From: Dichetophora obliterata
Lineage: Eukaryota > Arthropoda > Insecta > Diptera > Sciomyzidae
Direction of reading: 5' to 3'
Length of the DNA: 64,000 bases
Assembly (NCBI GenBank): GCA_963920525.1
Contig: OY986437.1
Span: forward strand, 60,282,330 to 60,346,329
The notes beneath the pieces are model-generated. The model worked only from the letters and a program-made list of their open reading frames with translations, made no database searches and was not told the origin of the DNA. Below, piece by piece: positions 35,298 to 47,520 of the stretch (positions are counted from its first letter, which is position 1; every line of letters begins with the position of its first letter). Made by a program: the position numbers and the translations under genes.

Positions 35298-36256
35298 TAG
35301 GGCGGGTTGATTTGTATGAATGAAAAAAAAAAAAATTAAAAATCGTATAGCAAAAACGTAATCTACATAAGATTCTAAGAAAATTCTCCGAAGAAACCAT
35401 AGGTCTAAAATCAAACCCTAATCCGCGCCTCTCGACTTGAAATTTTTTTCTTCTTCTTTTGCTAATTTTTTTTTTTTTTTTTAATTATATTATGTTTTAT
35501 TATATTATAGTTTATGCAATACAGGTTTAGTTTAGAGGCTAATCAAAATATTCAATTATCAAAAAAGTAGTTGAACCCCAATTTGCATCTCCTCTTATTT
35601 GCGTTCTATATGAAAAATAGTTAGAACACGTTTTACCTAAATTGCGTTTTGCAAAAAACAAAGAATAATTAAAAAATTTTTTTTTTTGGAATAAAATATG
35701 CAAAACGTACTTCTTAAAACAGGAAAAAAAACATGACCTCTAATCCAGTTTATTTGATCTACAGAAATATAGATCAAATAGTAGTAACTATAGAAAGTCA
35801 TGCCAAAGTACCTAGAATGGAGAGTAAAAAAGACTTAACAAAATTAACATATAACCAATAAGTAAAGTTGTCTTTGTATTCTATAATTGCTTCTTTGTAT
35901 GTATTAAAGACCTCATTTGTTTTAATGACACAAAATTTGTTTATGGTAAAAAAATTACTGAAAAATTACTGAAATATTGTTTGAGTGAAAACACCTCTTT
36001 TGTTTGTTTTTATTTGCATTATAAAATAAGAATTGTTTATCTATGTTCCTTATAAAAATATTAAATATAAAATTATATACAAACTTTTTTACTTGGGTGA
36101 ATATTTTTTAATGTAAAAAAATGTTGAGTGTATAAAAGAGGGCATATAAATTTTCAAGTCGAGAGGCGCGGATTAGGATTTTATTTTAGATACATAGATT
36201 CTTCTAAGAATTTTATATAGTTTACGTTTTTGCTATACGATTCACAAATCGCCCTA
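35298..36256 (-). mobile_element. TAGGGCGGGT-family short element, copy 3 (inverted)
   Basis: A 959-bp copy inserted in the opposite orientation to copies 1 and 2. Exact 8-bp duplications ATGTGCAT lie at 35290-35297 and 36257-36264. The right tip is eroded (AAATCGCCCTA, missing part of the ACCC block). Non-autonomous. Confidence 0.9.
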
Positions 36257-36389
36257 ATGTGCATACTTTCAGCTGAACAGTTATTGGACACGGAGTAGAG
36301 TGCTTGCCTTTTATATATTAAGATGCTATCTGGTGCAACTTATCTTCAAGTTATAGTTAATATTGAATAAACCAATTAATGTAACAAAT

Positions 36390-36458
36390 AATGTTGGATC
36401 AGTTGGTAGTGTATAGGGCTATCAATCGAAGGGTTACGAGTTGGATTCTCACTAAGAA
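36390..36458 (+). repeat. tRNA-like sequence (possible SINE head)
   Basis: GTTGGATCAGTTGGTAGTG resembles an A box and D arm, and GAGTTGGATTCTC at 36438-36450 forms a T-arm-like hairpin with GAG paired to CTC (B-box position), about 35 bp apart. There is no convincing acceptor stem, so this is a tRNA pseudogene or SINE promoter rather than a tRNA gene. Confidence 0.45.
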
Positions 36459-39400
36459 CTAAGAAATATTTTTAATTTTATATTCTCTTAGTGTAACAGA
36501 CGCAAACAAATAGCAATAACAATTCTTAGAAAAGGTGTATGGAAAAAAGTGTTATTTTTGAGACTTCACTCAAGCAAACCACAAAACGAGGCTTAAAAAC
36601 GTCGCTTCAAAAAATGCATTAAAAATTCAAATCGAAATGTTTATTAAATTTAAATTTCTTGGCATTTTGAGAAAAAACCACTTTAAAATTTTTAAAAAAT
36701 AGACACGAATTCACAATTGATCAAAAAACAGCTGATGGTCTCTATATGAGCGTAAAGCCCACACACTTAAGTTATGCGTTGTCACTTATTTGATAAAACT
36801 AAAAGCTTTTTGTAAAGTTTTTTTGAAGGGATTTCTCCTAATCTAGGATATCATGAGCAACTAAAACACAAAATAGTCACAAAATGACCTTAAGTTAACA
36901 GAAGTGTTAAAAATGCTTGGGTTTTTTTGTTTGGTTTTTAGTATCACAAAAGTATTCTAAATGGTACTCAAAAATTACCCTTTAGCACCACTGTGACACC
37001 AGTGTCACGTTAGTATTAAAGCACTTAGAGGTTAAAAAATGAGAGTAAAATGAAATAGGGGTCAGAGAACCCGAAGCCATGCTTGGTTTTGCGATAACTC
37101 TACTGATTTTCTATGGTGCTGAAAGCGTTCACGTCGAAAAACTTTATCGGTCGACAATATATTAATAAATATTTTATCTCAACTTAAATCACATTCTAAA
37201 TACCTCATTATTAAAATCATGTACAAATTCAAAGAATAGATCACAGTTAATTATCAAAAATTACGCATACGCCATGTTTTTCAGTTATCAAATCTACTCC
37301 ATTGCCCGCATATTAATATTACTACTTTTCACTCATCTACCGCTCAATTGACGCCTTTATGCTTGACTTCAAGTAATTAACTCAAAGTATAGATTTCAAA
37401 TTTTAATGAAGAAAAGAAAAACAACACAAACAAACATTTCTTCAGTGTAATTAATCAACTTTTGTAATGAGCGCCACAAACGCTGCTTCAATTTTTAGTC
37501 TGCAAAAATTAAAGACAATACAAGTTTCAAAGATTACTAGAAAAAAGAATTACAGTAAAGAAGCTTATGAAAGCAACACAGAGTAAATAATATTCAATAC
37601 TTTTTTGCTTTAACCCTCCTTCCAGTAGGACTTTACGACAGCGAGGCTTGCGTGAGTTGCTGGCTGTCTTAAAATGTGCGGTATAAGATTTCATATTTCC
37701 TTGTTGTCGTTGTTGCTGATGTTTTTGTTGAAGTTTTTCAAATCAACGCCAGTCTAGCGGCAGTCAAGCAAATCATAAAAAGTCTGAAAATATTGCATAG
37801 ACAAGCAAAAAAAAAACGCGTCGGTGCAGCGTCAGCAATCAACAACCTGTAAGCAGAGCGACCCTTGACTTGAATCGATATTTTTGTTGCTGCTGTTGTT
37901 GGTAAGCATATTACAATTTTCATTAAAAATAAGTAGCGGGAGAAAAGAAGATGAAGAAAAAGTTACAACAGCAGCAGCTGAACACAAAGTAGGAGCTTCT
38001 TTTACTGATTTTCTCGCTAAAGCGTGCAATAATAAGACTTCCGCCTTTAAAGCCAGTCAGTCAGTCAGTCAACCCTCTTTGATATTGTCTGCTTTCAAAC
38101 ACGCTGATGCTACGGCTGTCGAAAAATTGTGTAGACAATTTTTATGACTTCTTGACAGTTGAAGTCACTTTGACAGCAGAAAGTAAAAATTTGTTGTCTG
38201 TCTGCGAAAAATAGCAAATATAACGTAACCTGAAAGTCAAAAATCGTCGAAAGCCGTTATGCAAAAGTGAAATTTTTCTAAATTAAAGTTGAAATGAGCT
38301 TCGTTATGTTGCTAGGAGGGTGCTTTTGTCGGATAATGTTTATGTCGCTGACTGCTGGTTCGTTGAGTTCTGCTGCTGACACGCAGTTTTAACTTTGTAG
38401 CTGTTGCAGCTTCAATTTTGTATATTAAAAATTTTTATTGCATACTTTAGGGCATTCAGGCTTTTGTCATTTTTTGTTATGCTGTTATTTTTGCATGTAA
38501 CACATATAAGGCCTAAGTGGCTGCGAGCTTTGGGTATTATTCTGAACCACAAATTTTGCAATTTATTATATCAAAAATTTTATTAAAAAAAACCAGGTGT
38601 TTATTATTTTTGCAATGAAAAGTTATGAGAATCCTACACAAAAAGTCGATGAGAACTTATAAATATCATCATTTTCGTCGTTTGGCTCAGGGCTTTAACA
38701 CAAAAGCTCAGGTCAAAGTTTAGCTAAAGTTTTCAAAATTAACTTTTTAATGGCAAAAATATTACATTTATTATTATTTTCAACTATAAAATGGCGTAAT
38801 AAAACGTTTTACTAGTACATTTGCAAAGTCTAAAATCTGCGAATTTTTGATCAGTTAAAAATTATTTCTTTAATTATTTCCCACAAAAAGTTACAATTTT
38901 ATTGTGTTTTATAATTTAAAAAACTATAATTGCTTTAAATTTTTACAAAATAGAAGAAAACACTGATTTGACACGCAAAAAGTGCATATAATTCCGCTGT
39001 AGTTAAGCAGAAGTTTTGCCTAAAAGCTTATCAATGTGTAAGCCACAAAAAACTACGGAAGAGTGTATCAACGAAACAACAGAACAAATATTTTTTTTAA
39101 AAATTTTTTAATGATTATAAAATAAAATAAATATTTTCTAGAGCCTCTACTAAGTCTTTAAAGGCGCTGAGGCACTTTTATATAATGCTGTATACATCAA
39201 TTAGGGAATAATAAAATGTAATAATTAATAATAAAAAACTTTTAAATACTATACAAATTAGCTTAAAATGTGATTAATATGTACTTAAGTTAAGTCGAAA
39301 TATTGACTTAATTTATTACTAAAGATATCGAAATCGATAATTTTTTATATAAATTTAAATTTTTTTTTTTGGAATTATAAAACAAAAATAAAATAACTTA

Positions 39401-39538
39401 AAAGAATACAGTTTTAAGAACCTGCTTCTTAAACTAAGCAGTTTTATCTTAATATCATTAGTTTTTAAAATTTCGTAACACTTGAAAAATAATACTTGAA
39501 TTGAAAATTTCAATGAAGTGAGAAGGAGGTATTATGGT
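36459..39538. other. Intronic stretch, no genes recognised
   Basis: This contains a palindrome GTGACACCAGTGTCAC near 36992, low-complexity GCTGTTGTT tracts near 37890 and GTCAGTCAGTCAGTC near 38055. Open frames near 37740-38150 are Ser/Ala-rich and lack splice or domain support. Confidence 0.45.
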
Positions 39539-41084
39539 TGATGGTACAATGAATTGAAACTATAAACTGATAATCGATGTTGATATGTTTATTAACAAAT
39601 TAACATTTTAAAAAACTCACTCATTATTTCGACTTGATTTAAATAAATATGAAGCACATTTTATTCTAACTAACATAATATTAAAAAATGTACTTATTTT
39701 ATGAAAAATAAGTTACGATATCAAAAAAGAACATAAATTGTAAGCTTTTTGATCTTATGATTTAACTATAATAAAAATCACATGAATTTAATTGCGAGCT
39801 TTAGATCAAGTAAGTTTTTAGGAAGGTTCGTTGTTGTTGCCAACAACTTTGTAAAGAGTCAATCACTTAGCTGACTAGACGTCTGTTTCGGAAATCGCTA
39901 CATTTCCTCTTCAGTAGTATTCAAGTGATTAAGCTGTCATCAACTCAGTGCTTAAAATTGCATATGGGCATTTGCATGGGACGATTTGTACGAATGAATA
40001 TTAAAAAAATAGAATGAAAAATTCTAATTTTTAAGAAGTTTTTTGCATATTTCCGTAGTAATAAAGTAGCACTATATTAAACAAAAACAATGACTACAAC
40101 TAACCCTAAGTCTGCGGACAGAGTAAACGCTGAAGCAGGCAGGCAGGCTCAGGCAGGTAACTGCTTAGTAAATAAGCCGTGCAGAGTGAATGCGAGCAGG
40201 TCAGATCAGATCAGTGCGAGAAAAAGTTTGGGGTGATTACGATTTCCGTGGACCCTCGATTTGAGTATGCAGTTTTGAAGTACTTTTTGAGAAAATAAGA
40301 TTCGCTGAAGGATTTATCGATAAGCAGTTTAACTATCGAGATATCGATTTTTCAAAAAAATGTTTACTCAACGGAACCTATATTTAAATTCAGTTATATA
40401 TTTGCTAATATTTGTCTGATCTGAATGATTTAGGTGTCATTCGAAAGATATTTAAAATGTTTTTAAAATGAAACGAAAAAAAATTATGTTCTGCCCTTTA
40501 CAAAATGTACTTTTTCTGTAAAAGGAACCAGATAGACTTTTATCAAAGGTTGTTTATTGTATTCTGAAGTACATATTAATATTTTTTCTAATTTTTACAA
40601 AAAAAGTGGCTCTGCCTTTGACAAATTTAGCAATTATTTGTTTTTTTAATGATAACCAAATTATCCCGATCGGTCAAATATAAGCATAGATATAGTCGAA
40701 TTTACATTAAGACTTCTCTTAATAATTTCTATTTTTAAAAATCGATAACTCAATAACTAATCAATATATCGATAAATCCTTCAGTGAATCTTATTTTCTC
40801 AATGAGCTCTTCAAAATTGCATATTCAAATCTTGGGGCCACGGAAATCATAATCGTGCCAAAAATTTGTTATTTATTTTTCCCCTATTGGCTTCTGTTTT
40901 GCATCCTCCGCTAATGGCGTTTAGGAAAAATTTTTATTTTCTATACATAAATAGCACACTCTCTTCAAAAAAGTTACAACTCATAAAATTTAATTTTCAG
41001 GAAAAGCAAAAAACCATTTTTTTCTTCAAGGGACTCCAACCAAAAATAAAGAGACAACACAATTTTTTTTTAATCAAAGACTAA
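39539..41084. repeat. Tandem duplication, copy A (1546 bp)
   Basis: It matches 41206-42753 from TGATGGTACAATGAATTG to AAAGACTAA with few differences (roughly 2 percent by eye). The start-to-start spacing is 1667 bp, with 121 bp of unrelated sequence between. It includes a GCAGGCAGGCAGGCTCAGG tract and a nested inverted-repeat element. Confidence 0.92.
40230..40859. mobile_element. MITE-like element in copy A (630 bp)
   Basis: GGGGTGATTACGATTTCCGT and the reverse complement of the right end, GGCACGATTATGATTTCCGT, head about 130-bp inverted arms that share AGAAAATAAGATTC and GGATTTATCGATA. It was present before the duplication because both copies carry it. Confidence 0.65.
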
Positions 41085-41205
41085 GAACCCTGCAGTGTAA
41101 TCAACTAGATTTATACCAGTCAACAACTAGTTGGAAATATCCAACAACTAGTTCGATTTATGTCCTATTCTCATAGAACCAACTGGTATTATTCATTGTA
41201 CCAAC

Positions 41206-42753
41206 TGATGGTACAATGAATTGAAACTATAAACTGATAATCAATGTTGATATGTTTATTAACAAATTAACATTTTAAAAAACTCACTCATTATTTTGAC
41301 TTGATTTAAATAAATATGAAGCACATTTTATTCTAACTAAAATAATATTAAAAAATGTACTTATTTTATGAAAAATAAGTTACGATATCAAAAAAGAACA
41401 TAAATTGTAAGCTTTTTGATCTTATGATTTAACTATAATAAAAATCACATGAATTTAATTGCGAGCTTTAGATCAAGTAAGTTTTTAGGAAGGTTCGTTG
41501 TTGTTGCCAACAACTTTGTATAGAGTCAATCACTTAGCTGACTAGACGTCTGTTTCGAAAATCGCTACATTTCCTCTTCAGTAGTATTCAAGTGATTAAG
41601 CTGTCATCAACTCAGTGCTTAAAATTGCATGTGGGCATTTGCATGGGACGAGTTGTACGAATGAATATTAAAAAAATAGAATCAAAAATTCTAATTTTTA
41701 AGAAGTTTTTTGCATATTTCCGTAGTAATAAAGTAGCACTATATTAAGTAAAAACAATGACTACAACTAACCCTAAGTCTGCGGACAGAGTAAACGCTGA
41801 AGCAGGCAGGCAGGCTCAGGCAGGTAACTGCTTAGTAAATAAGCCGTGCAGAGTGAATGCGAGCAGGTCAGATCAGATCAGTGCGAGAAAAAGTTTGGGG
41901 TGATTACGATTTCCGTGGACCCTCGATTTGCGTATGCAGTTTTGAAGTACTTTTTGAGAAAATAAGATTCGCTGAAGGATTTATCGATAAGCAGTTTAAC
42001 TATCGAGATATCGATTTTTAAAAAAAATGTTTACTCAACGGAACCTATATTTAAATTCGGTTATAAATTTGCTAATATTTGTCCGATCTGAATGATTTAG
42101 GTGTCATTTGAAAGATATTTAAAATGTTTTTAACATGAAACGAAAAAAAATTATGTTCTGCCCTTTACAAAATGTACTTTTTCTGTAAAAGGAACCAGAT
42201 AGACTTTTATCAAAGGTTGTTTATTGTATTCTGAAGTACATATTGATATTTTTTCTAATTTTTATAAAAAAAGTGGCTCTGCCTTTGACAAATTTAGCAA
42301 TTATTTATTTTTTTAATGATAACAAAATTATCCCGATCGGTCAAATATAAGCATAGATATAGTCGAATTTACATTAAGACTTCTCTTAATAATTTCTATT
42401 TTAAAAAATCGATAACTCAATAACTAATCAATATATCGATAAATCCTTCAGTGAATCTTATTTTCTCAATGAGCTCTTCAAAATTGCATATTCAAATCTT
42501 GGGGCCACGGAAATCATAATCGTGCCAAAAATTTGTTATTTATTTTTTCCCCTATTGCTTTCTATTTTGCATCCTCCGCTAATGGCGTTTATGGACAATT
42601 TTTATTTTCTATACATAAATAGCACACTCTCTTCAAAAAAGCTACAACTCAAAAAAATTAATTTTCAGGAAAAGCAAAAAACAATTTTTTTCTTCAAGGG
42701 ACTCCAACCAAAAATAAAGAGACAACACAGTTGTTTTTTTAATTAAAGACTAA
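41206..42753. repeat. Tandem duplication, copy B (1548 bp)
   Basis: The second copy of the 1.67-kb unit. Its right edge, AAAGACTAA, is exactly where the Harbinger element at 42754 begins. Confidence 0.92.
41897..42526. mobile_element. MITE-like element in copy B (630 bp)
   Basis: Copy of the element at 40230-40859, with the same ends and about 2 percent difference. Confidence 0.65.
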
Positions 42754-42873
42754 TAGTACGTTCGTACTGGGCTGAAATTGCATAAATTTGTGTGATATAT
42801 TCGATTGAAATTGTGAGTGTTCGTACTGAATTGAAATAATTTCGATTGACGTTTATTTATTTACGTTTTGGTA

Positions 42874-44322
42874 ATGCAAGAGAAAAACATGGCATCGATT
42901 ATTAATTTATTTATAATAAATCAACAAAATACGGGATTAATGATGAAGCTGAATGAAATATACAGCAGAAAATACACGAAACACGAAAGACAACGCCGGT
43001 TATTAAAAGAAAGGATCAAGGAACTGCAAATAAATATAATAAACTCAAGAAGACAGCAGTTGATGCTTCCTGCATTTCCAGCCAGACTTTCATCACAATG
43101 TCGTTTTGTGGTAAGCGGCGTTATTATAATAATAGGTATTTGCCTCCCTTGGAATAGGAATGAAGTATTATTGTTGCCAGATCATTAGCTGCAATATTTT
43201 GCTATATAATGCTGAAGAATTTGCAGAAAAAGGACACGAACCTTCGGAAAGCGATTCCACTAGAAAAACACATCGCGATTGCTTTATATGCAATGGGGTC
43301 ATCTGCAGAATATCGAACCTCTTTGGAGCATTGGGAACCTCTTTGGAGTTGGAAAATCCACATTATGTGAAATTGTGCTCGAGTTTTGCTCACAAACTTG
43401 GAATACATTAAGTCCAATGTGCATGAACTACTTTCCTTTAACAATAAACAAACTTGTTGATTGTGTTAAAGGTTTTGAGACCTTGGGGTTTCCCCAATGC
43501 ATTGGTGCAATTGGTAAATTTTCACTTAATTTGTTAAATTCTGCTGTAATTAAACTACATCTTTATTTAAAACTATGCAGATGGTTGCCATATTGAAGTG
43601 CATCCGCGAGCATAAGACGCTACTGATTATTTCAATTATAAAGGATGGCATTCTACGGTTCTTTTAGCACTTGTTGACTACAGGTAATTTTTTCTGAGTG
43701 AATGTATATCTATAGTAAGTTGTTCTTCTAAAGAAAATGTGATTGCAGATATCGCTTCATGTACATCAACGTTGGAAGTCCAGGTAGATGTAATGATTCT
43801 CAAATTTTCGAGAAATCTTTACTTAAGCAGCAACTTTCTCAGTGTAGTCTTTTGGATGAAATGAGCAAACCAATATCCAACGTTAACGTCCCCATATTTA
43901 TTTTGGGCGATTCGGCTTTCCGATTTTTAGCAAGGTTAATGAAACCTTATCCTTATTCCCTTGAACAAACCGAAGAAAAAAGAAAATTTAACTATGAACT
44001 CTCGAAAAGCAGAAGGGTTGTTGAAAATGCTTTTGGTCATCTCAAAGCTCGTTTCCGGCGTATTGGAAAGGGAATAGATAATAATGTCGCAAACGCCACT
44101 CTGGTTATAAAAGCTTGTTGTGTTTTACACAACTTTCTCAACGAAAAAAATGACAAAATTAATCACAAGTGGATAACTGCACAACGAATAACCGATCGGA
44201 GACATCCAATGCCTGAAGAAACTGTCTCTCAAGGCAACAATGACCGCAGAGCAGAATCCATTAGGCAAGCCATCGCTTCTTATTTATGTAAGTTAATTTA
44301 TGTAAATGTTAAACCGTTCTAA
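42874..44322 (+). pseudogene. Harbinger DDE transposase, at least two lesions
   Basis: From ATG 42874 the order is NEIYSRKYTKHERQRRLL, an intron-like gap, then RKAIPLEKHIAIALYAMGSS, GNLFGVGKSTLCEIVLEF, VKGFETLGFPQCIGAI, DGCHIEVHP (first catalytic D, after a short intron ending TATGCAG), YFNYKGWHSTVLLALVDY, MYINVGSPGRCNDSQIFEKS, FILGDSAFRFLARLMKPYPY (second D), VVENAFGHLKARFRRIGKG (catalytic E) and ACCVLHNFLN. A duplicated CTCTTTGGAG near 43319 shifts the frame before GNLFGVGKS. A TAA sits in the normally KDATDYF-like stretch near 43609. The remaining exon, 43759-44322, is clean. It resembles the HARBI1-like group. Confidence 0.85.
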
Positions 44323-44768
44323 TTTCATTTTAATCTATTTATAAATTAGAATTAACCAGTTCTTACTTCATTTAAATCCATACTATAATTAAATTTAAAT
44401 ACCTGGGCGACCGAACATAATGCAAAAAATTATGACTCATGTCTCGATACATAAGAAAAGCTAAATGAAATGGAAAACCATACAAATGTTTTACGTGAAA
44501 AAAGCCGAGAAGACGATTTTTTTCAGAAATGAGACCTAGCTAGATCGATTTTTTGCCCCAGTTAATTTCTATACTAAAAATTTAATCAAAATTGCTCGTT
44601 TAATAGTATAATATTTTTTAAAAACATAACAATAATTTATTAATTTCATTAAGAAAAATTATAAATTTATTAAAAACTTATTAAATTAATTATATTAATT
44701 TTATAATTTAAATTATAAAGGACTAAATAATTTATTAATAATAATATATTACAATATATATTATTAAA

Positions 44769-45635
44769 TCAATTTAGTGCTCCACCTCCTGGGTGTGCAT
44801 TTAAAAAATTAATAAAAGCAGATTTCATTTCTTCTGAGTTCCTTACGTAAGATTTTAGTAAATTCGTTTTTTCTACTTCGAAGTGAAACAATTTTTCATC
44901 AGTTTGTCGTAAAACTTCTTCATGTCTCTTCATCTCCTCAGTCTGTTCTTTAATTGCATCACCGATTTTTTTAAATTCTGTTAGCAGATCTTTTTGAATA
45001 TTGTGACGTTTTCTTTTTGTTGCAGGCTCGGCTGAACTCGACGGTGTTAATGATGGCAATGACTGAAGTGCTGACGGCGACGCAAACGTTGACAATGGAG
45101 ACGGCGACACTGACCATATCGGAAGTGGTGGCTCCGAATTATTGTCTGCAACTTAAATAAATAGATATAAATAAATAAATTAAAATAAATAAATAAATAA
45201 ATAAATTCTATATCCACGGTATCTTGGCTCTGAATAAAATCTTCCAAAATACTCTCTTCGACGACAACGTTGTCTATTAAATGGCATCCAATAATTTGGT
45301 GGACTTTACTAAATAATGTCCATTCAGATGGGGATCCACCAGATGGTCCCATATTTGACTTTTCTTTCCTGAAAGATATAAATTTGTATAATTGAATCAC
45401 ATATTTCGAATTTATTACCTATACTTCGTAGTCAGGTTGTTTATTTTGATTTTAACTTCTCCTGGCGTTACCTCATGCCCGTGCTGTCGGAGCTCAAGCG
45501 CCATCTCCTCGTAAACGTGTCCATTCTTGCGGACACCACGCAATTCGTCCACTTTTTCCGCCCACGCATTTAAAAGGAGCTCCTCGGCTCCAGGAGACCA
45601 CAAACTTCTTTTTTTATAATTTCTTTTTTTTCCAT
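44769..45635 (-). pseudogene. Harbinger accessory protein, Myb/SANT-like, probably broken
   Basis: On the minus strand, 45603-45415 reads WSPGAEELLLNAWAEKVDEL, GHVYEEMALELRQHGHEVTP and KIKINNLTTKYR, a Myb/SANT-like fold. After an intron (GTAATA to TTTCAG) it continues KEKSNMGPSGGSPSEWTLFS, then an AAAT-type simple repeat. A C-terminal part, 45110-44769, is Ser/Pro-rich and then coiled-coil-like (KKIGDAIKEQTEEMKRHEEV), ending at TGA. The only nearby ATG (45635-45633) is one base out of frame across an 8-A run, and the frame through the simple repeat is unclear. Its likely job is end binding with the convergent transposase. Confidence 0.72.
45155..45207. repeat. (AAAT)n microsatellite
   Basis: Runs of AAATAAATAAAT interrupt the accessory gene of the second Harbinger element between its Myb/SANT part and its coiled-coil part. 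It may lie in an intron. Confidence 0.8.
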
Positions 45636-45972
45636 GATTTTTTAAAATTTATGACAGTTAGCAATTACCAATTTATTTCAAATTAAAATTTATGACACAA
45701 TTAAAAAAGTCGTTAAAATTATTATTTTTTTAAAGTATAATTTTGATTGACAACATATTTATTAACAGTGCTGCCAAATTTGGTGTCAATATACCTGGGT
45801 TGCCTTACAATTTAACTCAATTTCATGGTAAATTTCGATGAAATTAAGATTGGTTCTTAATTTCATATGACAGTATTTGTATGGCGAAATCAGGCAATTT
45901 AACTCAATTTCAGCCGAAATTGAGAAAATGCTCGAAATTGCGCAGTTTCAGTCCAGTGCGAATGTACTATAA

Positions 45973-47339
45973 GATTATATGTATAAAATTAAAATAGCCT
46001 TTGTATATGATCACTACAAATAGTCTTACACGAAAAAGTATATATGTAAACATTTTGAGTTGTGACTCTTTTGAAGAGGGTGTGCGATATGTTGTGTCAC
46101 TAGGCCAGCCCATAATTGCACTGAAAAGCTTAAATTAGCATTTCCTTCGGTGGTTAGAAATGTTTTATTGGCCGATAAGATAACTCTTCAGAAATTTTAT
46201 CCAAATCGGATACCGATAAAGTAAGGCTTATCGCGATTTAATCTCATTACATTGGTATAAAGGGCGAAAATGAGGTGTTTCGTCATTAAAATGTGTATTA
46301 AAATTCTGTAAACTGATTAAATCATTCTTTACTTTTAATCAATAGCATATTTAAATACCATTACAACGTCATCGGTGAGAAAAATCGGATAAAAATTACT
46401 ATAGTTGTGATATTTTACTTTTCGAAAAAAATTCTATTTTCTTTCTTGTAATAAAAAAAATTGTGAAAATCCAAATTTTAAAACATTGCAATAAAATGTT
46501 GTTAAACCATTTTCAAAAACAACATTTAATACAATTACAAAAAATTGTGTCATTAATTTGAATAACTTGGTCGTTATGGAATTTTTTATAGGAAGTGCAT
46601 CTTTTTGAAAAAGTCGAGTTTGAGTATTTTTACAAAAAAAAAAATTCTCAAAAATACAAAATGTTAATCAATAACAATAATAGTGTTAAAAGCATAGTTT
46701 TCAGCTATTTTGTGCACAAAATAAAAAAAAACAAAATCCTAAGAAAAAAGTTATAGCTGGTGAAACTTGATTTTTTTTTCAAAAATCCACAAAGCGCCTG
46801 TTTCTGGCATTTCGAACAAAAGAAAAATCATAGAAAAATCAGAAAAACGTTATATCTCATTATAACTTTATAACTTTAAATTAATGCTTTTTAAATAATT
46901 TTGATTTTTTAATTACAAAAATTTTGTAGTTTGAGGGCTGCCAACATATTAGACCCTGGTTTTACTGTTCAAAATATTAAAAAAAAAAATGCAAAACCAA
47001 GCAATTTAATTTTTTATTGTTAAATTTTTTTTATATGTTTTATATTTCTTTTGTTTCTTACATGCCCAGAATTGCTCATTCTATCAATCTATCATTTTCG
47101 TGTGCACAACTTATTAACAACAACAATACAATCTTAATCGAAGTTAACCAAATTTGTCAATACCCTCCAAAAACAACGCTCACGCTCACAAACATGTGCG
47201 TTTTCGCTGCTGTTGATATTTGTTTCGTTCGTTGATGTTTTTGTTGTAATTGGCCTTGTATTCTAAAGACAATAAAAAAGCAGTTTCCTTGAAAAATTAC
47301 AAAAAACGACACAAATAAAAAAAACAAATTCAGGCTGGC
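45973..47339. other. AT-rich intronic stretch
   Basis: It begins where duplication copy B would continue past the Harbinger insertion, but does not resemble what follows copy A. Many AAAATTTT-like tracts; no exon or terminal repeat seen. Confidence 0.5.
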
Positions 47340-47520
47340 GCAGGTTTCTCGCAACAACCTGATCTGATCTGATCTGACCTGCCTGCTTACACTCTGCACA
47401 CTTCGAGCAGGTTTATATAAAATCGTATGAAGCGAGTTTTCTCGCACTGAGCCAAGTAAGCAAACCTGCTTGCCCGCCTGCCTGCTTCAGCGTTTACTCT
47501 GTCCGCAGACTAAGGATCGA
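47340..47520 (-). repeat. Inverted relative of the GCAGGC segment in the tandem duplication
   Basis: CTGCTTCAGCGTTTACTCTG and TCCGCAGACTAAGG are the reverse complement of 40112-40135, and CCTGATCTGATCTGATCTG mirrors CAGATCAGATCAG at 40203. The shared segment is about 115-180 bp, diverged, present once here and twice in the duplication in the opposite orientation. Confidence 0.65.

Larger units (their letters stand above)
42754..45969. mobile_element. Second PIF/Harbinger transposon (3216 bp)
   Basis: The tips are TAGTACGTTCGTACTGGGCT and the reverse complement of the right end, TAGTACATTCGCACTGGACT; both continue with TGAAA. The flanking duplication is TAA (42751-42753, 45970-45972), the 3-bp size and sequence typical of the superfamily. 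It holds a transposase pseudogene (plus) and a convergent Myb/SANT-like gene (minus). It is unrelated in sequence to the element at 8770-14329. Confidence 0.9.

Noticed and set aside
36390..36458. A functional tRNA gene
   Set aside because: A- and B-box-like parts exist but no 7-bp acceptor stem or clear anticodon arm.
37738..38147. Overlapping Ser/Ala-rich frames as small genes
   Set aside because: Frames on both strands overlap each other in a trinucleotide-rich region; nothing distinguishes a coding strand.
39539..42753. The two 1.5-kb copies as LTRs of a short LTR retrotransposon
   Set aside because: They do not have TG...CA ends, the 121 bp between them cannot hold a primer-binding site plus genes, and no target duplication flanks the pair. 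A tandem duplication explains it better.
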